Of a stretch of 36,818 bases of DNA, positions 6,958 to 15,106 are shown piece after piece. The stretch comes from Bacilli bacterium (lineage in GTDB: Bacteria > Bacillota_I > Bacilli_A > RF39 > UBA660): assembly GCA_029004695.1 (NCBI GenBank), contig JAQVZB010000001.1:1-36818 (forward strand), written 5' to 3'. How positions within the stretch are numbered: the first letter of the stretch is position 1; the number at the start of each line of letters is the position of its first letter. Both the position numbers and the translations under genes were made by a program. The notes beneath the pieces were generated by a model, which was given only the letters and a program-made list of their open reading frames with translations, did no database searches and was not told where the DNA came from.

Positions 6958-7513
6958 AATATCCCATTTTCTTATATTTATCGTGTAATTCTTTAAATCG
7001 AGCAAAGTGAACAATTTCTCTTTGTCTTAAAAATAATAATGGATTAATTAAATCAGGATCTTCGGTCATATCAATTAAATTTTCATAAGTTGATCTTGCT
7101 TTTTCTTCAGCAGCCATATCTTCAGCTAGATCTGTAATGGGATCTCCCGTTGATTGTAAAGAACCTGCATTAAATGGGATCCCAAAACTATCACTAGGAT
7201 ATATACCTTTACCATGCTCAACATAATTTGCAGTTAAACCATGTTGCTGTAATTCATCTAAAGAAACATCTTTTAATAATTGATAAACCATAGTACATAT
7301 CATTTCACAATGTCCCATTTCTTCAGTTGCAATATCATTTAATAAAGCAGCTCCTTCTGGGGTTGGCATATTAAATTTATGACAGAAATATCTTAAAAAA
7401 GCTCCTAATTCACCATTTGGACCTCCAAATTGAGTAATAATTAATTTAGCCATTTTAATATCTTTTTTCTTTACATCAACTGGATATGGTAATTTCTTAT
7501 CATATTTATACAT
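6956..7513 (-). CDS. cotJC: Spore coat protein CotJC (manganese-catalase family)
   Basis: A 185-aa four-helix-bundle protein of the Mn-catalase family. Candidate metal ligands are present: E35 (NGELGAF), E65 and H68 (TEEMGHCE), the Glu pair near 136-137 (AAEEKARS), and H169 (REIVHFARF). CotJC proteins are spore coat or inner-coat components, some with peroxide-removing activity. The length is close to that of B. subtilis CotJC. The ATG overlaps the end of the cotJB gene by 8 bp, with GGGAGG upstream, so the two are translated together. Confidence 0.9.
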   Translation of the reverse strand: MYKYDKKLPYPVDVKKKDIKMAKLIITQFGGPNGELGAFLRYFCHKFNMPTPEGAALLNDIATEEMGHCEMICTMVYQLLKDVSLDELQQHGLTANYVEHGKGIYPSDSFGIPFNAGSLQSTGDPITDLAEDMAAEEKARSTYENLIDMTEDPDLINPLLFLRQREIVHFARFKELHDKYKKMGY

Positions 7514-7916
7514 CTTTTACCTCCCATGGCCATGGTTTTTTATACCATGTAAAATTTTGACCTACATCATGACATAAATCTAATACATCATAATTTTCTG
7601 AATATGTTTTAGTTAGATTTTCTAATTCCGATATATAACTTTTAAATAATTGAAATGCTTCTTGATCTTCAGGATATATATCTAAATATAGATTTAAATC
7701 ATTAACTGCTAAACATAATGACTGAATTCTTAATAATAAACAACCTTTTTGACTATCAGATTTTAATTCTCTAGGCTGATAATTTTTATAAGGACTATAT
7801 AAATCATAAAATAAATTACCAATTGTTAACCCTTCAATCGGGGTTAAAATCCCATTATCTTTCTTCAAATTAAAGTAATCTTTTAATAAAAATTCATCTA
7901 TATATTCTTTGTACAT
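7506..7916 (-). CDS. cotJB: CotJA-CotJB fusion spore coat protein
   Basis: A 136-aa protein. Residues 59-134 are a CotJB domain: LLLRIQSLCLAVNDLNLYLD, PEDQEAFQLF and the terminal FTWYKKPWPWE are typical. The preceding residues 24-48 (LTPIEGLTIGNLFYDLYSPY) match the conserved core of CotJA (fSPxEALrrGTLwPxLYdPY). CotJA and CotJB are normally separate adjacent genes of the cotJABC operon, so here the first two appear to be fused and the N-terminal Pro/Cys-rich part of CotJA lost. GGAGGAG precedes ATG 7916. Confidence 0.78.
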   Translation of the reverse strand: MYKEYIDEFLLKDYFNLKKDNGILTPIEGLTIGNLFYDLYSPYKNYQPRELKSDSQKGCLLLRIQSLCLAVNDLNLYLDIYPEDQEAFQLFKSYISELENLTKTYSENYDVLDLCHDVGQNFTWYKKPWPWEVKDV

Positions 7917-7942
7917 TTTATCTCCTCCATTTTATAATATGT

Positions 7943-7970
7943 AAAACGCCCTTTTAGATAAGGGCGTTTT
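7943..7970. terminator. Symmetrical terminator-like hairpin between divergent genes
   Basis: A perfect 11-bp stem AAAACGCCCTT/AAGGGCGTTTT with a 6-nt loop, a strong terminator shape on both strands. Both neighbouring genes read away from it, so it does not end any visible gene. On the minus strand it would lie just upstream of, or overlap, the cotJ promoter region (CATATTAT at about 7932-7942). Confidence 0.55.
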
Positions 7971-8066
7971 CATTATTTAATATTTCATTTTATATTTAAT
8001 ATTTTTATTCTTTTTTAATTTTACTTATTATAAGATAAATGATATTATAATATCGGTGATATCGAT

Positions 8067-8567
8067 ATGCTATTATTATTAACTTGTCTTAAAATTTTTT
8101 TTGCAAGAATGACTGATGTTTGTTTAGGTACATTAAGAACCGTAAATATCGTTAAAGGTCGTAAATTTACGGCTACAGTAATTGCTTTTGTTGAAGTTAC
8201 AATTTGGTTTTTAGTAGCTAGAGAAGCTATAAATTCTGTTTTTGATTCCTGGTTTATCCCAATATCATTTGCTGGAGGATATGCAACTGGTACTTATATT
8301 GGAATCTTTCTAAGTGAAAAATTAATTGGAGGTCATTTAACACTTAATATAATATCTTCAAAAATAAATCAAGATAATATTAATTTAATAAAAGATCAAG
8401 GATTTGGAGTATCAATAATTAGTGCCCAAGATGATAAATCAATGTTATTAATAGAAATCGATAAAAAACATTTAAAAGAATTACAAAAATTAATTAAATC
8501 AATTGATAGTTCAGCTTTTATTATAGCTAATGAAACTACATATGTTCATAATGGATTTATTAAATAA
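8067..8567 (+). CDS. UPF0316 / DUF5698-DUF2179 membrane protein
   Basis: A 166-aa protein. Three hydrophobic helices fill residues 1-75, with the family pattern RMTDVCLGTLRTVNIVKGRK, FVEVTIWFLVAREA and FAGGYATGTYIGI. A soluble DUF2179-like alpha/beta domain follows (residues 85-160), facing the cytoplasm. Homologues in Firmicutes are of unknown function. GGTGAT precedes ATG 8067. It converges on the ATPase gene, 5 bp away, without a clear terminator between them. Confidence 0.8.
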   Translation: MLLLLTCLKIFFARMTDVCLGTLRTVNIVKGRKFTATVIAFVEVTIWFLVAREAINSVFDSWFIPISFAGGYATGTYIGIFLSEKLIGGHLTLNIISSKINQDNINLIKDQGFGVSIISAQDDKSMLLIEIDKKHLKELQKLIKSIDSSAFIIANETTYVHNGFIK

Positions 8568-8572
8568 TAAGG

Positions 8573-11158
8573 TCATAAATATTCCTTATTATTTTTTTTG
8601 ATTAAATAGGTCTTTCTTGCTAAATCAAATGGGATTACTGAAAAAGCTATAACAATTACTAAAAATAATTCTTTAATAGTAAGTCCATAAGTTCTAAAGA
8701 TATTTCCCCCATGATAAATTAAATATATTTGAATAAGGCTTACTAAGCAAAAAATAATTAAAAAAACTTTATTTTGAGTTAGATTATAAAATAAATTTCT
8801 AGCTTTAGTTCGAGCATTAAAAGCATTAAAGATACCAATAAATATAAAGAGAGCAAAAAAAGCGGTCATAAAGTAATTATTATTAACATCATATCTTATG
8901 ATATCTTTAAATAAAGGGATTTTTAAAAAAAGAAGACAAAGTAAAGCTGAATAAAAACCCGTTAGAATTATTTCCCCATACATATAATTATTTATGATTG
9001 GAACATTTTTGTCTTTAGGTTTTTCTTTCATAAATTCAACACTTGATCCTTCATAAGCAAAAGCAAGCCCAGCTAAAGTATCCATTATCATATTTATCCA
9101 TAACATTTGCATAACAGTTACTGGAGTACTTATTCCAATAAAAGGACCAATGATCGACAAAGTCATAGCACATATATTTACAGTTAATTGAAAGATAATA
9201 AATTTTCTAATGTTTTTAAAAATAGTTCGTCCAAAAAGAATGGCATTACTTATTGATTTTATATTATCATCTAAAATAACTATATCACTTGCTTCTTTAG
9301 CTACTTCAGTTCCGCTTCCCATTGAAAAGCCAACATCGGCTTTTTTTAGTGCGGGTGCATCGTTAACTCCATCACCAGTCATACCAACGACTAAATTTAA
9401 TTCTTGAGCTATTTTAACTAACCTACTTTTATCAATTGGTTTAGCTCTTGCGATTATTTTTAATTTTGGTAATATTACTTTTATTTCATCATTATTTAAA
9501 TTATTAAATTCATTACTAGTAAGAGCTATTTCATTATTATTTAAAATTTTTAATGATTTACCTACTACTAATGATGTATCAAGAGCATCTCCTGTTACTA
9601 ATATTACTTTTATCCCCGCATCCTGAATCAATTTTACTCCATCATAAGCATCATCTCTTATTTCATCCTGAATTATAACTATTCCAATAAAAATTAATTC
9701 ATGATCATTGGGTTTATCATTATAAGCTAGCATTATAACTCGCATTCCTTTTTGAGTATATTTGCTAATCATTTTTTCAATATCTAAAGGATTAGTTAAT
9801 AATTCTTTTTTATTATTTTTATCCAAATAATACTTACAATTAGGTAATATTACTTCGCTTGCGCCTCTAATATAAAAATTTTCTTTAGTTGTGGCACTAG
9901 AATACTTTAAATTACTGTCAAAAGGTTCTTTGGTGATTATTTCTTCTTTTTCATATGATGTAATGAATTTTTTTAAAGCTTGGTCGGTAGTGTTACCCCC
10001 TATTATTTTACTATCAACTATTTCACTAGAATTATTTATGTTAATTGATTTAGATATGATATTTAAATATTTAGGATATTTCATTAATTCAATCTCATTA
10101 TTAAAAATTCTTCCATAATAATCACATACTCCTAGTACTGAAAGCTCACCTTTAGTTAATGTTCCTGTTTTATCAGTTAAAAGTAAATTTAAAGAACCTG
10201 CGGTTTCAATTCCAACTAATTTTCTAACCAAAACATTATCTTTTAATAATTTTTTCATATTAGTAGAAAGTACTAAAGCAACCATCATTGGCAAGCCTTC
10301 TGGTACAGAAACAATAATTATCGTAACTGCCAATGTTAAACCATAAATAACATAATCAATAATTAATATCGGAGTATTTAAAGTCGTTAAGATAGCTTTT
10401 ATTTCAAAATCATTACTTATAACTATTACTGATAAAAGATAAGAAAAAAACACTAATACAGCAGCTATATATCCCATTTTACTAATGACTTTTGCTAGAT
10501 GTCTTAATCTTAATTTAAGTGGACTTTCAGGATTTTGTTCTCCTAATTCTTTTGCAACATTTCCATATAAAGTATTATTCCCAACATGAGTTATTTTCAT
10601 AATACATTCTTTTGAATAAACGATACTACCTTTATATAATTTGTTTTTTTCTGTCGCCTGATTATTTACGGCTTTTTTAGATACTTCATAACTTTCGCCT
10701 GTTAAAGATGATTCATCTACCGTAACTTCTCCTTTAACAATAATTCCATCAGCTGATACTGCTTCTCCAGCTGATAACATAACAATATCACCAACTACTA
10801 AATCATCTACTAAAATATTAGCAATTTTATTATTTCTTCTCACTCGAGTATAAATTTCACTATTTTTTTCTAATAATTTATTAAATGCCTTCCCACTACC
10901 ATATTCGCTTATTGAAGAAATAAATGATGCTAAAAAAATTGCTATAAAAATGCCAAGTGTTTCAAACCAATCAAATTCCCTGAATAAAAAAACAACTTTA
11001 ACTGCTAAAGCTATCAATAAAATTTTTATAATCGGATCTCCAAAAGATTCTATAAATAATTTAAAAAAATGATTTTCATTTTTAGCTTCAATATTATTAC
11101 CGCCATACTTTTCCCTTGCTTCAATTACTTCTGCGTCAGTTAAACCATTAAATTCCAT
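8573..11158 (-). CDS. Ca2+-transporting P-type ATPase (P2, PMCA/SERCA-like)
   Basis: An 861-aa P2-type ATPase. The actuator TGES is at 153-156, PEGLP in M4 at 286-290, the phosphorylation motif DKTGTLT with Asp329, and the hinge TGDGVNDAP at 594-602. The M6 signature N689..D693 (NMIMDT) together with PEGLP marks a Ca2+ pump of the single-site PMCA-like type. About ten membrane helices are seen: pairs in 40-95 and 228-300, six after 650. It would extrude Ca2+ using ATP. GCGGAGG precedes ATG 11158, and TATAAT about 20 bp further up is a probable -10. The substrate is inferred from motifs. Confidence 0.9.
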   Translation of the reverse strand: MEFNGLTDAEVIEAREKYGGNNIEAKNENHFFKLFIESFGDPIIKILLIALAVKVVFLFREFDWFETLGIFIAIFLASFISSISEYGSGKAFNKLLEKNSEIYTRVRRNNKIANILVDDLVVGDIVMLSAGEAVSADGIIVKGEVTVDESSLTGESYEVSKKAVNNQATEKNKLYKGSIVYSKECIMKITHVGNNTLYGNVAKELGEQNPESPLKLRLRHLAKVISKMGYIAAVLVFFSYLLSVIVISNDFEIKAILTTLNTPILIIDYVIYGLTLAVTIIIVSVPEGLPMMVALVLSTNMKKLLKDNVLVRKLVGIETAGSLNLLLTDKTGTLTKGELSVLGVCDYYGRIFNNEIELMKYPKYLNIISKSININNSSEIVDSKIIGGNTTDQALKKFITSYEKEEIITKEPFDSNLKYSSATTKENFYIRGASEVILPNCKYYLDKNNKKELLTNPLDIEKMISKYTQKGMRVIMLAYNDKPNDHELIFIGIVIIQDEIRDDAYDGVKLIQDAGIKVILVTGDALDTSLVVGKSLKILNNNEIALTSNEFNNLNNDEIKVILPKLKIIARAKPIDKSRLVKIAQELNLVVGMTGDGVNDAPALKKADVGFSMGSGTEVAKEASDIVILDDNIKSISNAILFGRTIFKNIRKFIIFQLTVNICAMTLSIIGPFIGISTPVTVMQMLWINMIMDTLAGLAFAYEGSSVEFMKEKPKDKNVPIINNYMYGEIILTGFYSALLCLLFLKIPLFKDIIRYDVNNNYFMTAFFALFIFIGIFNAFNARTKARNLFYNLTQNKVFLIIFCLVSLIQIYLIYHGGNIFRTYGLTIKELFLVIVIAFSVIPFDLARKTYLIKKNNKEYL

Positions 11159-11262
11159 AACTAATCCTCCGCTTAAATTATATGGGACAAGTTATTAAAA
11201 AATTACTAATACTATTAAACATAAAAACAACTGTAAAGTAGTCAATATTTGACAATAATAAA

Positions 11263-11291
11263 TTGTAAAATATGCGTTCTTATTCTATAAT
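11263..11291 (+). promoter_or_regulatory. Promoter of the 208-aa TasA-like gene
   Basis: TTGTAA (11263-11268) and TATAAT (11286-11291) are separated by 17 bp. A second TTGACA lies at 11249-11254, 8 bp upstream of the first. Confidence 0.6.
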
Positions 11292-11318
11292 TAAAATGTA
11301 AAGCGAGGTGTCTACTCA

Positions 11319-11945
11319 GTGTTTAAAAAAATAAAAATTCTTTTATTGATAATATGTTTAATTACCTGTTTAGGGCTAATGAGTAGCACTTATTCTAGAT
11401 ATGTGGCAAGTGCTCAAAGTGATATTAATGCCCAATTTTCTAAATGGCAAATTTTAGTTGATAGCATTGATGTTACTAGCAATAGCCAATCTAGTGTCAA
11501 TATAACCCCAATAATTGAAGAAAATCAATTTATAGCTTCCGATACTGTTGCTCCATCTTCTAAAGGTTATTTTGACATCATAATTGATCCTACAAATGTC
11601 GATGTGTCATTTAATTACAATATCAATTTAAGTGTTTTAAATGAAAATATACCTGACTTGATAATAAGTAAATATGCTATATTACCAGAAAATTATATTG
11701 AAGGTGATACCCTTGAATTTATACCAATACTTAATAATAATATAACTAATTCATTACTATACAATAATAATGAAGTTGGTTTTACATTTAATCCGTTTAC
11801 GATAAGAATATATTTTGAATGGTTCGAAGGTACTAACGAAACAATGAATGATGAAGCTGATACAACTATTGGAACCCTAGCCGTTAATGAAAGTACAGTT
11901 CTTGAAATGAATGCTAATATAACATTTGAGCAAATAATAGAATAA
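11319..11945 (+). CDS. TasA/camelysin-like exported protein
   Basis: A 208-aa secreted protein that starts at GTG 11319 (GAGGTG 8 bp upstream). A hydrophobic helix (residues 6-22) runs into STYSRYVASAQSDI, a SipW-type signal end followed by the first strand of a TasA-like beta domain. The rest is Asn/Ile/Thr-rich beta protein (SKGYFDIIIDPTNVDVSFNY and later strands), as in fibre subunits. It is the only island-related gene on the plus strand and shares a bidirectional terminator with the opposite operon. Cleavage by one of the neighbouring SipW proteins is an inference. Confidence 0.6.
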   Translation: MFKKIKILLLIICLITCLGLMSSTYSRYVASAQSDINAQFSKWQILVDSIDVTSNSQSSVNITPIIEENQFIASDTVAPSSKGYFDIIIDPTNVDVSFNYNINLSVLNENIPDLIISKYAILPENYIEGDTLEFIPILNNNITNSLLYNNNEVGFTFNPFTIRIYFEWFEGTNETMNDEADTTIGTLAVNESTVLEMNANITFEQIIE

Positions 11946-12004
11946 ATATATAAAATGCACTTTAGCAAAAACCTCTTTCCAAAATACAACTTAGAAATTA
12001 GTGC

Positions 12005-12036
12005 AAAAAAAGGACAGCAAATGCTGTTCTTTTAGT
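12005..12036. terminator. Bidirectional terminator between convergent fibre-protein genes
   Basis: AAAAGGACAGCA (12008-12019) pairs with TGCTGTTCTTTT (12022-12033), flanked by A and T runs on both sides. It can end the plus-strand 208-aa gene and the minus-strand operon that finishes at 12083. Confidence 0.75.
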
Positions 12037-12082
12037 TTTTTTATTAATTTATGTTTCTATCTAGTAAAAATAAAAGTCTTTT

Positions 12083-13312
12083 TTATAATCTGCTTTTATC
12101 TATTTCAATAACCGGAATAACATTGCAGGTACTTTCTTTTAAATTTCCATAGACTTTAGAATAAGTATCATCTATTTTTACCAAAGCAAATCCAGATAAT
12201 TCACCATAACTGCTTTGAGTCCAATAACAATTATTTGAAGATAAGAAATTATATTTATCATTCATAAATCTAAAGAAACCATTTTTATTTATTGTATTTG
12301 TAATTAAAGTGTTTAAACGATTATTATAATTAATATAACCTAGTACTTTATCTGAATAAGAATTAATTATTATTTGAGAATTTTTAATATCATTAGAAAT
12401 TATCTTCATTATATCTTCAACTAATAAATATCTTGTTGTAACATGCCATGAACTTACATAAGTATTAAAAATAGTAACATAATTATTATAGCTGACTTGG
12501 TCATAAGTTCTAAGGGGATTAAGTAGTAAAGTAACCTTAGTATCTCCTAAGGTGTTATTTTCATCTATTACATAAGTTTTAATACACGTATCACTTATAG
12601 TAAAACATTCATTATTATTAATTACATCAATTAATATTTCATCACCTAAATTATACCTTGGATCACTAGATGAGTCGATATCTAAATACTGTTGTGCAGA
12701 TAAACTAATTTCTACTTGGACTGATGGTAATATTTGATAATTTTCATCTTGTTGTTTTTTTAATAATTCCCCTTCTTGAAACTCATGAGCTTTATTACCC
12801 CATAAACTATCTAATTCATCATTACCAGAATCAAGAGGCCAAGACACTGCTATTTCAAATACCTCTTCAGTTCCGTTTGATAATATATAATTTTTACTTA
12901 AATTTATATTAATATTGAAAGGATACTCATGAGAAATTAAATCCTCCATATATTCTGAAGTTACTCCATTTACATCGATTTGAAAAAAATCATTAGGATC
13001 TCCTAAAATTCTTGCAGAAATAATGTCATAATTAATTTCGGCATCTGAATCTCCTAAATTTCTTAAAGTAATTAGTTCTGTTACTGGTTCCATTCCAGGA
13101 TATATTTCCGAAAGTGACATAACGACACTATTTTTTACAGCCGTACCATTTTTAGAAAGCTCAATATTCCAGGCTTTTACATTTACTTCGGTAGATACTC
13201 CTGCTATTCCACTATATGCAAACCAAGCTAATGTGGCTGAAATGAATGAGATAGCCATAAATAATAATGATACAAAATTTAATTTAAAGTATGTTTTGTG
13301 CCGTTTCTCCAT
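12083..13312 (-). CDS. TasA-like exported protein with a C-terminal IPVIEI domain
   Basis: A 409-aa exported protein. The signal segment (about 10-33) ends in SATLAWFAYSG, the SipW-dependent type. Residues 40-200 form a TasA-like beta domain with YPGMEPVTELITLRNLGDSDAEI, as in camelysin/TasA proteins. After a region of weak character the last 60 residues (NCYWTQSSYGELSGFALV, then VIPVIEIDKSRL) resemble the end of the domain seen in the 623-aa protein at 19512 (YWLFSPSN..IRPVINL). It is the last gene of the operon carrying sipW, the DUF2357-like gene and the AAA+ ATPase, 34 bp after sipW. It is likely a substrate of that peptidase. Confidence 0.65.
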   Translation of the reverse strand: MEKRHKTYFKLNFVSLLFMAISFISATLAWFAYSGIAGVSTEVNVKAWNIELSKNGTAVKNSVVMSLSEIYPGMEPVTELITLRNLGDSDAEINYDIISARILGDPNDFFQIDVNGVTSEYMEDLISHEYPFNININLSKNYILSNGTEEVFEIAVSWPLDSGNDELDSLWGNKAHEFQEGELLKKQQDENYQILPSVQVEISLSAQQYLDIDSSSDPRYNLGDEILIDVINNNECFTISDTCIKTYVIDENNTLGDTKVTLLLNPLRTYDQVSYNNYVTIFNTYVSSWHVTTRYLLVEDIMKIISNDIKNSQIIINSYSDKVLGYINYNNRLNTLITNTINKNGFFRFMNDKYNFLSSNNCYWTQSSYGELSGFALVKIDDTYSKVYGNLKESTCNVIPVIEIDKSRL

Positions 13313-13346
13313 TATCAGTCACATCCCTTCATTTAATTTTTTTCAA

Positions 13347-13937
13347 TCAGTTATTTTCGTTAATTTTTTTACTTCTTTTTTTTTCCTCTATATTAAACAT
13401 TGTAATTGCAATTTCATATCCAATAATTCCTACTAGTGGAACAATAATACATAAATAAAATCCTGTATCTGTTGCAATTATTTTATAAAAAAATGATAAT
13501 GAATTAATTTTATATGTTACAACACCTAATAATTGATTTTCATAAATAGTTGGATCTTCTATTATATTGCTTAAACCTTTAGCTCTAAAAAAATATTCTC
13601 CTCTTGTATTAGTTTCTACACTAATTACTTTGTGGGTTACAATTTTACCTTTAATATCTCCCGTTCTACCAAAATAACTTATATCATCACCAGGCTTAAT
13701 AGTCGAAGGATCTACTTCTTTTGATAATAATACATCACCTATTTTATATTCAGGCTCCATACTAGCAGTTACAACGGTAAATACCCGATAATTAAAGAAT
13801 GATAATTTATTATCACTAAATCGTTGTAAATATACAGTTACTATAAATGCTACAACGAATATAACAAATATAATGTTTATTATATTTATTAATATTTTTA
13901 ATCCTTTATTATTAGTTAATTCTTTTAATTTTTTCAT
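13347..13937 (-). CDS. sipW: Signal peptidase I, SipW (ER) type
   Basis: A 196-aa membrane serine protease. An N-terminal helix (14-37) is followed by the catalytic box TVVTASMEPEYKIGDVLL with Ser59, and by KIVTHKVI with His102. A Ser-His pair in place of Ser-Lys is the mark of ER/SipW-type signal peptidases, which process TasA-like proteins. RAKGLSNIIEDP is the third conserved region. A second membrane helix lies at about 155-178. AAAAGGAAA precedes ATG 13937. It lies between the DUF2357-like gene and the TasA-like gene, which suggests that this is a dedicated enzyme for the fibre proteins. Confidence 0.88.
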   Translation of the reverse strand: MKKLKELTNNKGLKILINIINIIFVIFVVAFIVTVYLQRFSDNKLSFFNYRVFTVVTASMEPEYKIGDVLLSKEVDPSTIKPGDDISYFGRTGDIKGKIVTHKVISVETNTRGEYFFRAKGLSNIIEDPTIYENQLLGVVTYKINSLSFFYKIIATDTGFYLCIIVPLVGIIGYEIAITMFNIEEKKRSKKINENN

Positions 13938-13951
13938 ATATTTTTCCTTTT

Positions 13952-15088
13952 CTACAAATAATTTTGAGCTTTTTCTAAATATTCGTCAATAGCGCTTTTA
14001 AATTTATTTTTAATTTCTGATCCGTCTATTTCAGTTTTATTTTTTTCTTTTTTTAATTCTTCAGCTATTATATTTAAGATTTCTTGTTCCGATATTATTG
14101 TACCATTGCTTAGTAACATCGAAATAACTCTTTTAATTTGTTGATGCATTAGGATAATAGCATATTCTGATATTCTCTTCTTCTGTTCTCTTTTCGAAGA
14201 AGATATCGAATCTAATACAAAATATTCCATTAAAAATGCATCATCTAATATTGATTTTAATAAACCGTCACCAGTTGTATCAAGTCCTTCTTTTTTATTT
14301 TCTTTAATTGACTCTTCATATGATTGTAAAAAGTCCCATAATTTAACTGCTGCTTGAAAGTTAGGATTTTTGAGAATTACATTTGTTCTTTTTATTGGAG
14401 AGGTTACTTTGGCTATATTAGCTTTATCTAAAGTTTCATATAATTCACTTCTTTGCCATCCAAATATAAATTTATTAATAATTTCTAATCTTTCATTTAT
14501 TTCTTCTAATTTTTCTTCAATAGATTTTATATTTTTTCGATCTTTTTCAGAATCAGGCACTTCATTAGCAGTTATTTTCAATTCAATATTAATTTTTTCT
14601 TCGCCATTATGAGTAGTAGCTGCATACTCTAATACTTTTTCATCTTTTACTTTAATATTTTCTAATTCTTTTTCTTTTTTCATTATAAAACGAGATAGGT
14701 TATATATTAGGGTAAAAATAAATTTATTTTCATAAGTATTAAAAGTTTCTTCTGATCTTTCAATTAAAATTTTCGATGGTGTTACTTCTTGAGTGGTTTC
14801 ATCTATTTTTTCTATATAATGGGTATGTCTTGATAGATCTTTTATACTAGATACACTAATTTTTTTAGCTCTCTCTACTTTAACAACATCTTCTTCTCTT
14901 ACTAAAGCAACTTTCGGATTGGTAAAAATGTTATCTATATATGGGCATGCGTACTCGATCTCATCAATCCATTTAAATTCAAGAAAATTACTTGAAAAAT
15001 CTGCTTGATAAAACATTTCAGAGCTTAACTTTTGAATAAAGGTATCACTTTTATCATTTAATTTTTTATTTAACTCTAATTTAGCCAT
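13952..15088 (-). CDS. DUF2357-like (McrC-associated) protein
   Basis: A 378-aa soluble protein. FNTYENKFIFTLIYNLSRF near residue 115 resembles the NTxENrfv core of DUF2357, the N-terminal domain of McrC-like proteins. A coiled-coil (about 170-210) follows, and later LKNPNFQAAVKLWDFLQSY, another DUF2357-type phrase. I see no PD-(D/E)XK nuclease motif at the C-terminus, so this is not a complete McrC. It directly follows the McrB-like AAA+ gene (18-bp gap), matching the order mcrB-mcrC. Its presence between signal peptidases and fibre genes argues for a non-restriction role. Family assignment is by eye. Confidence 0.55.
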   Translation of the reverse strand: MAKLELNKKLNDKSDTFIQKLSSEMFYQADFSSNFLEFKWIDEIEYACPYIDNIFTNPKVALVREEDVVKVERAKKISVSSIKDLSRHTHYIEKIDETTQEVTPSKILIERSEETFNTYENKFIFTLIYNLSRFIMKKEKELENIKVKDEKVLEYAATTHNGEEKINIELKITANEVPDSEKDRKNIKSIEEKLEEINERLEIINKFIFGWQRSELYETLDKANIAKVTSPIKRTNVILKNPNFQAAVKLWDFLQSYEESIKENKKEGLDTTGDGLLKSILDDAFLMEYFVLDSISSSKREQKKRISEYAIILMHQQIKRVISMLLSNGTIISEQEILNIIAEELKKEKNKTEIDGSEIKNKFKSAIDEYLEKAQNYL

Positions 15089-15106
15089 ATATATTCTTCC
15101 TTTCTA

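Noticed and set aside
9210..10118. Two plus-strand frames (9210-9407, 9891-10118) inside the ATPase
   Set aside because: They are antisense to conserved P-type ATPase motifs, with no start site signals.
12724..12912. Short plus-strand reading frames inside the minus-strand fibre genes, e.g. here and at 32845-33075 and 33355-33570
   Set aside because: They are antisense to genes with clear protein similarity, have no ribosome sites and have low-complexity composition; they are shadows of A+T-rich coding sequence.
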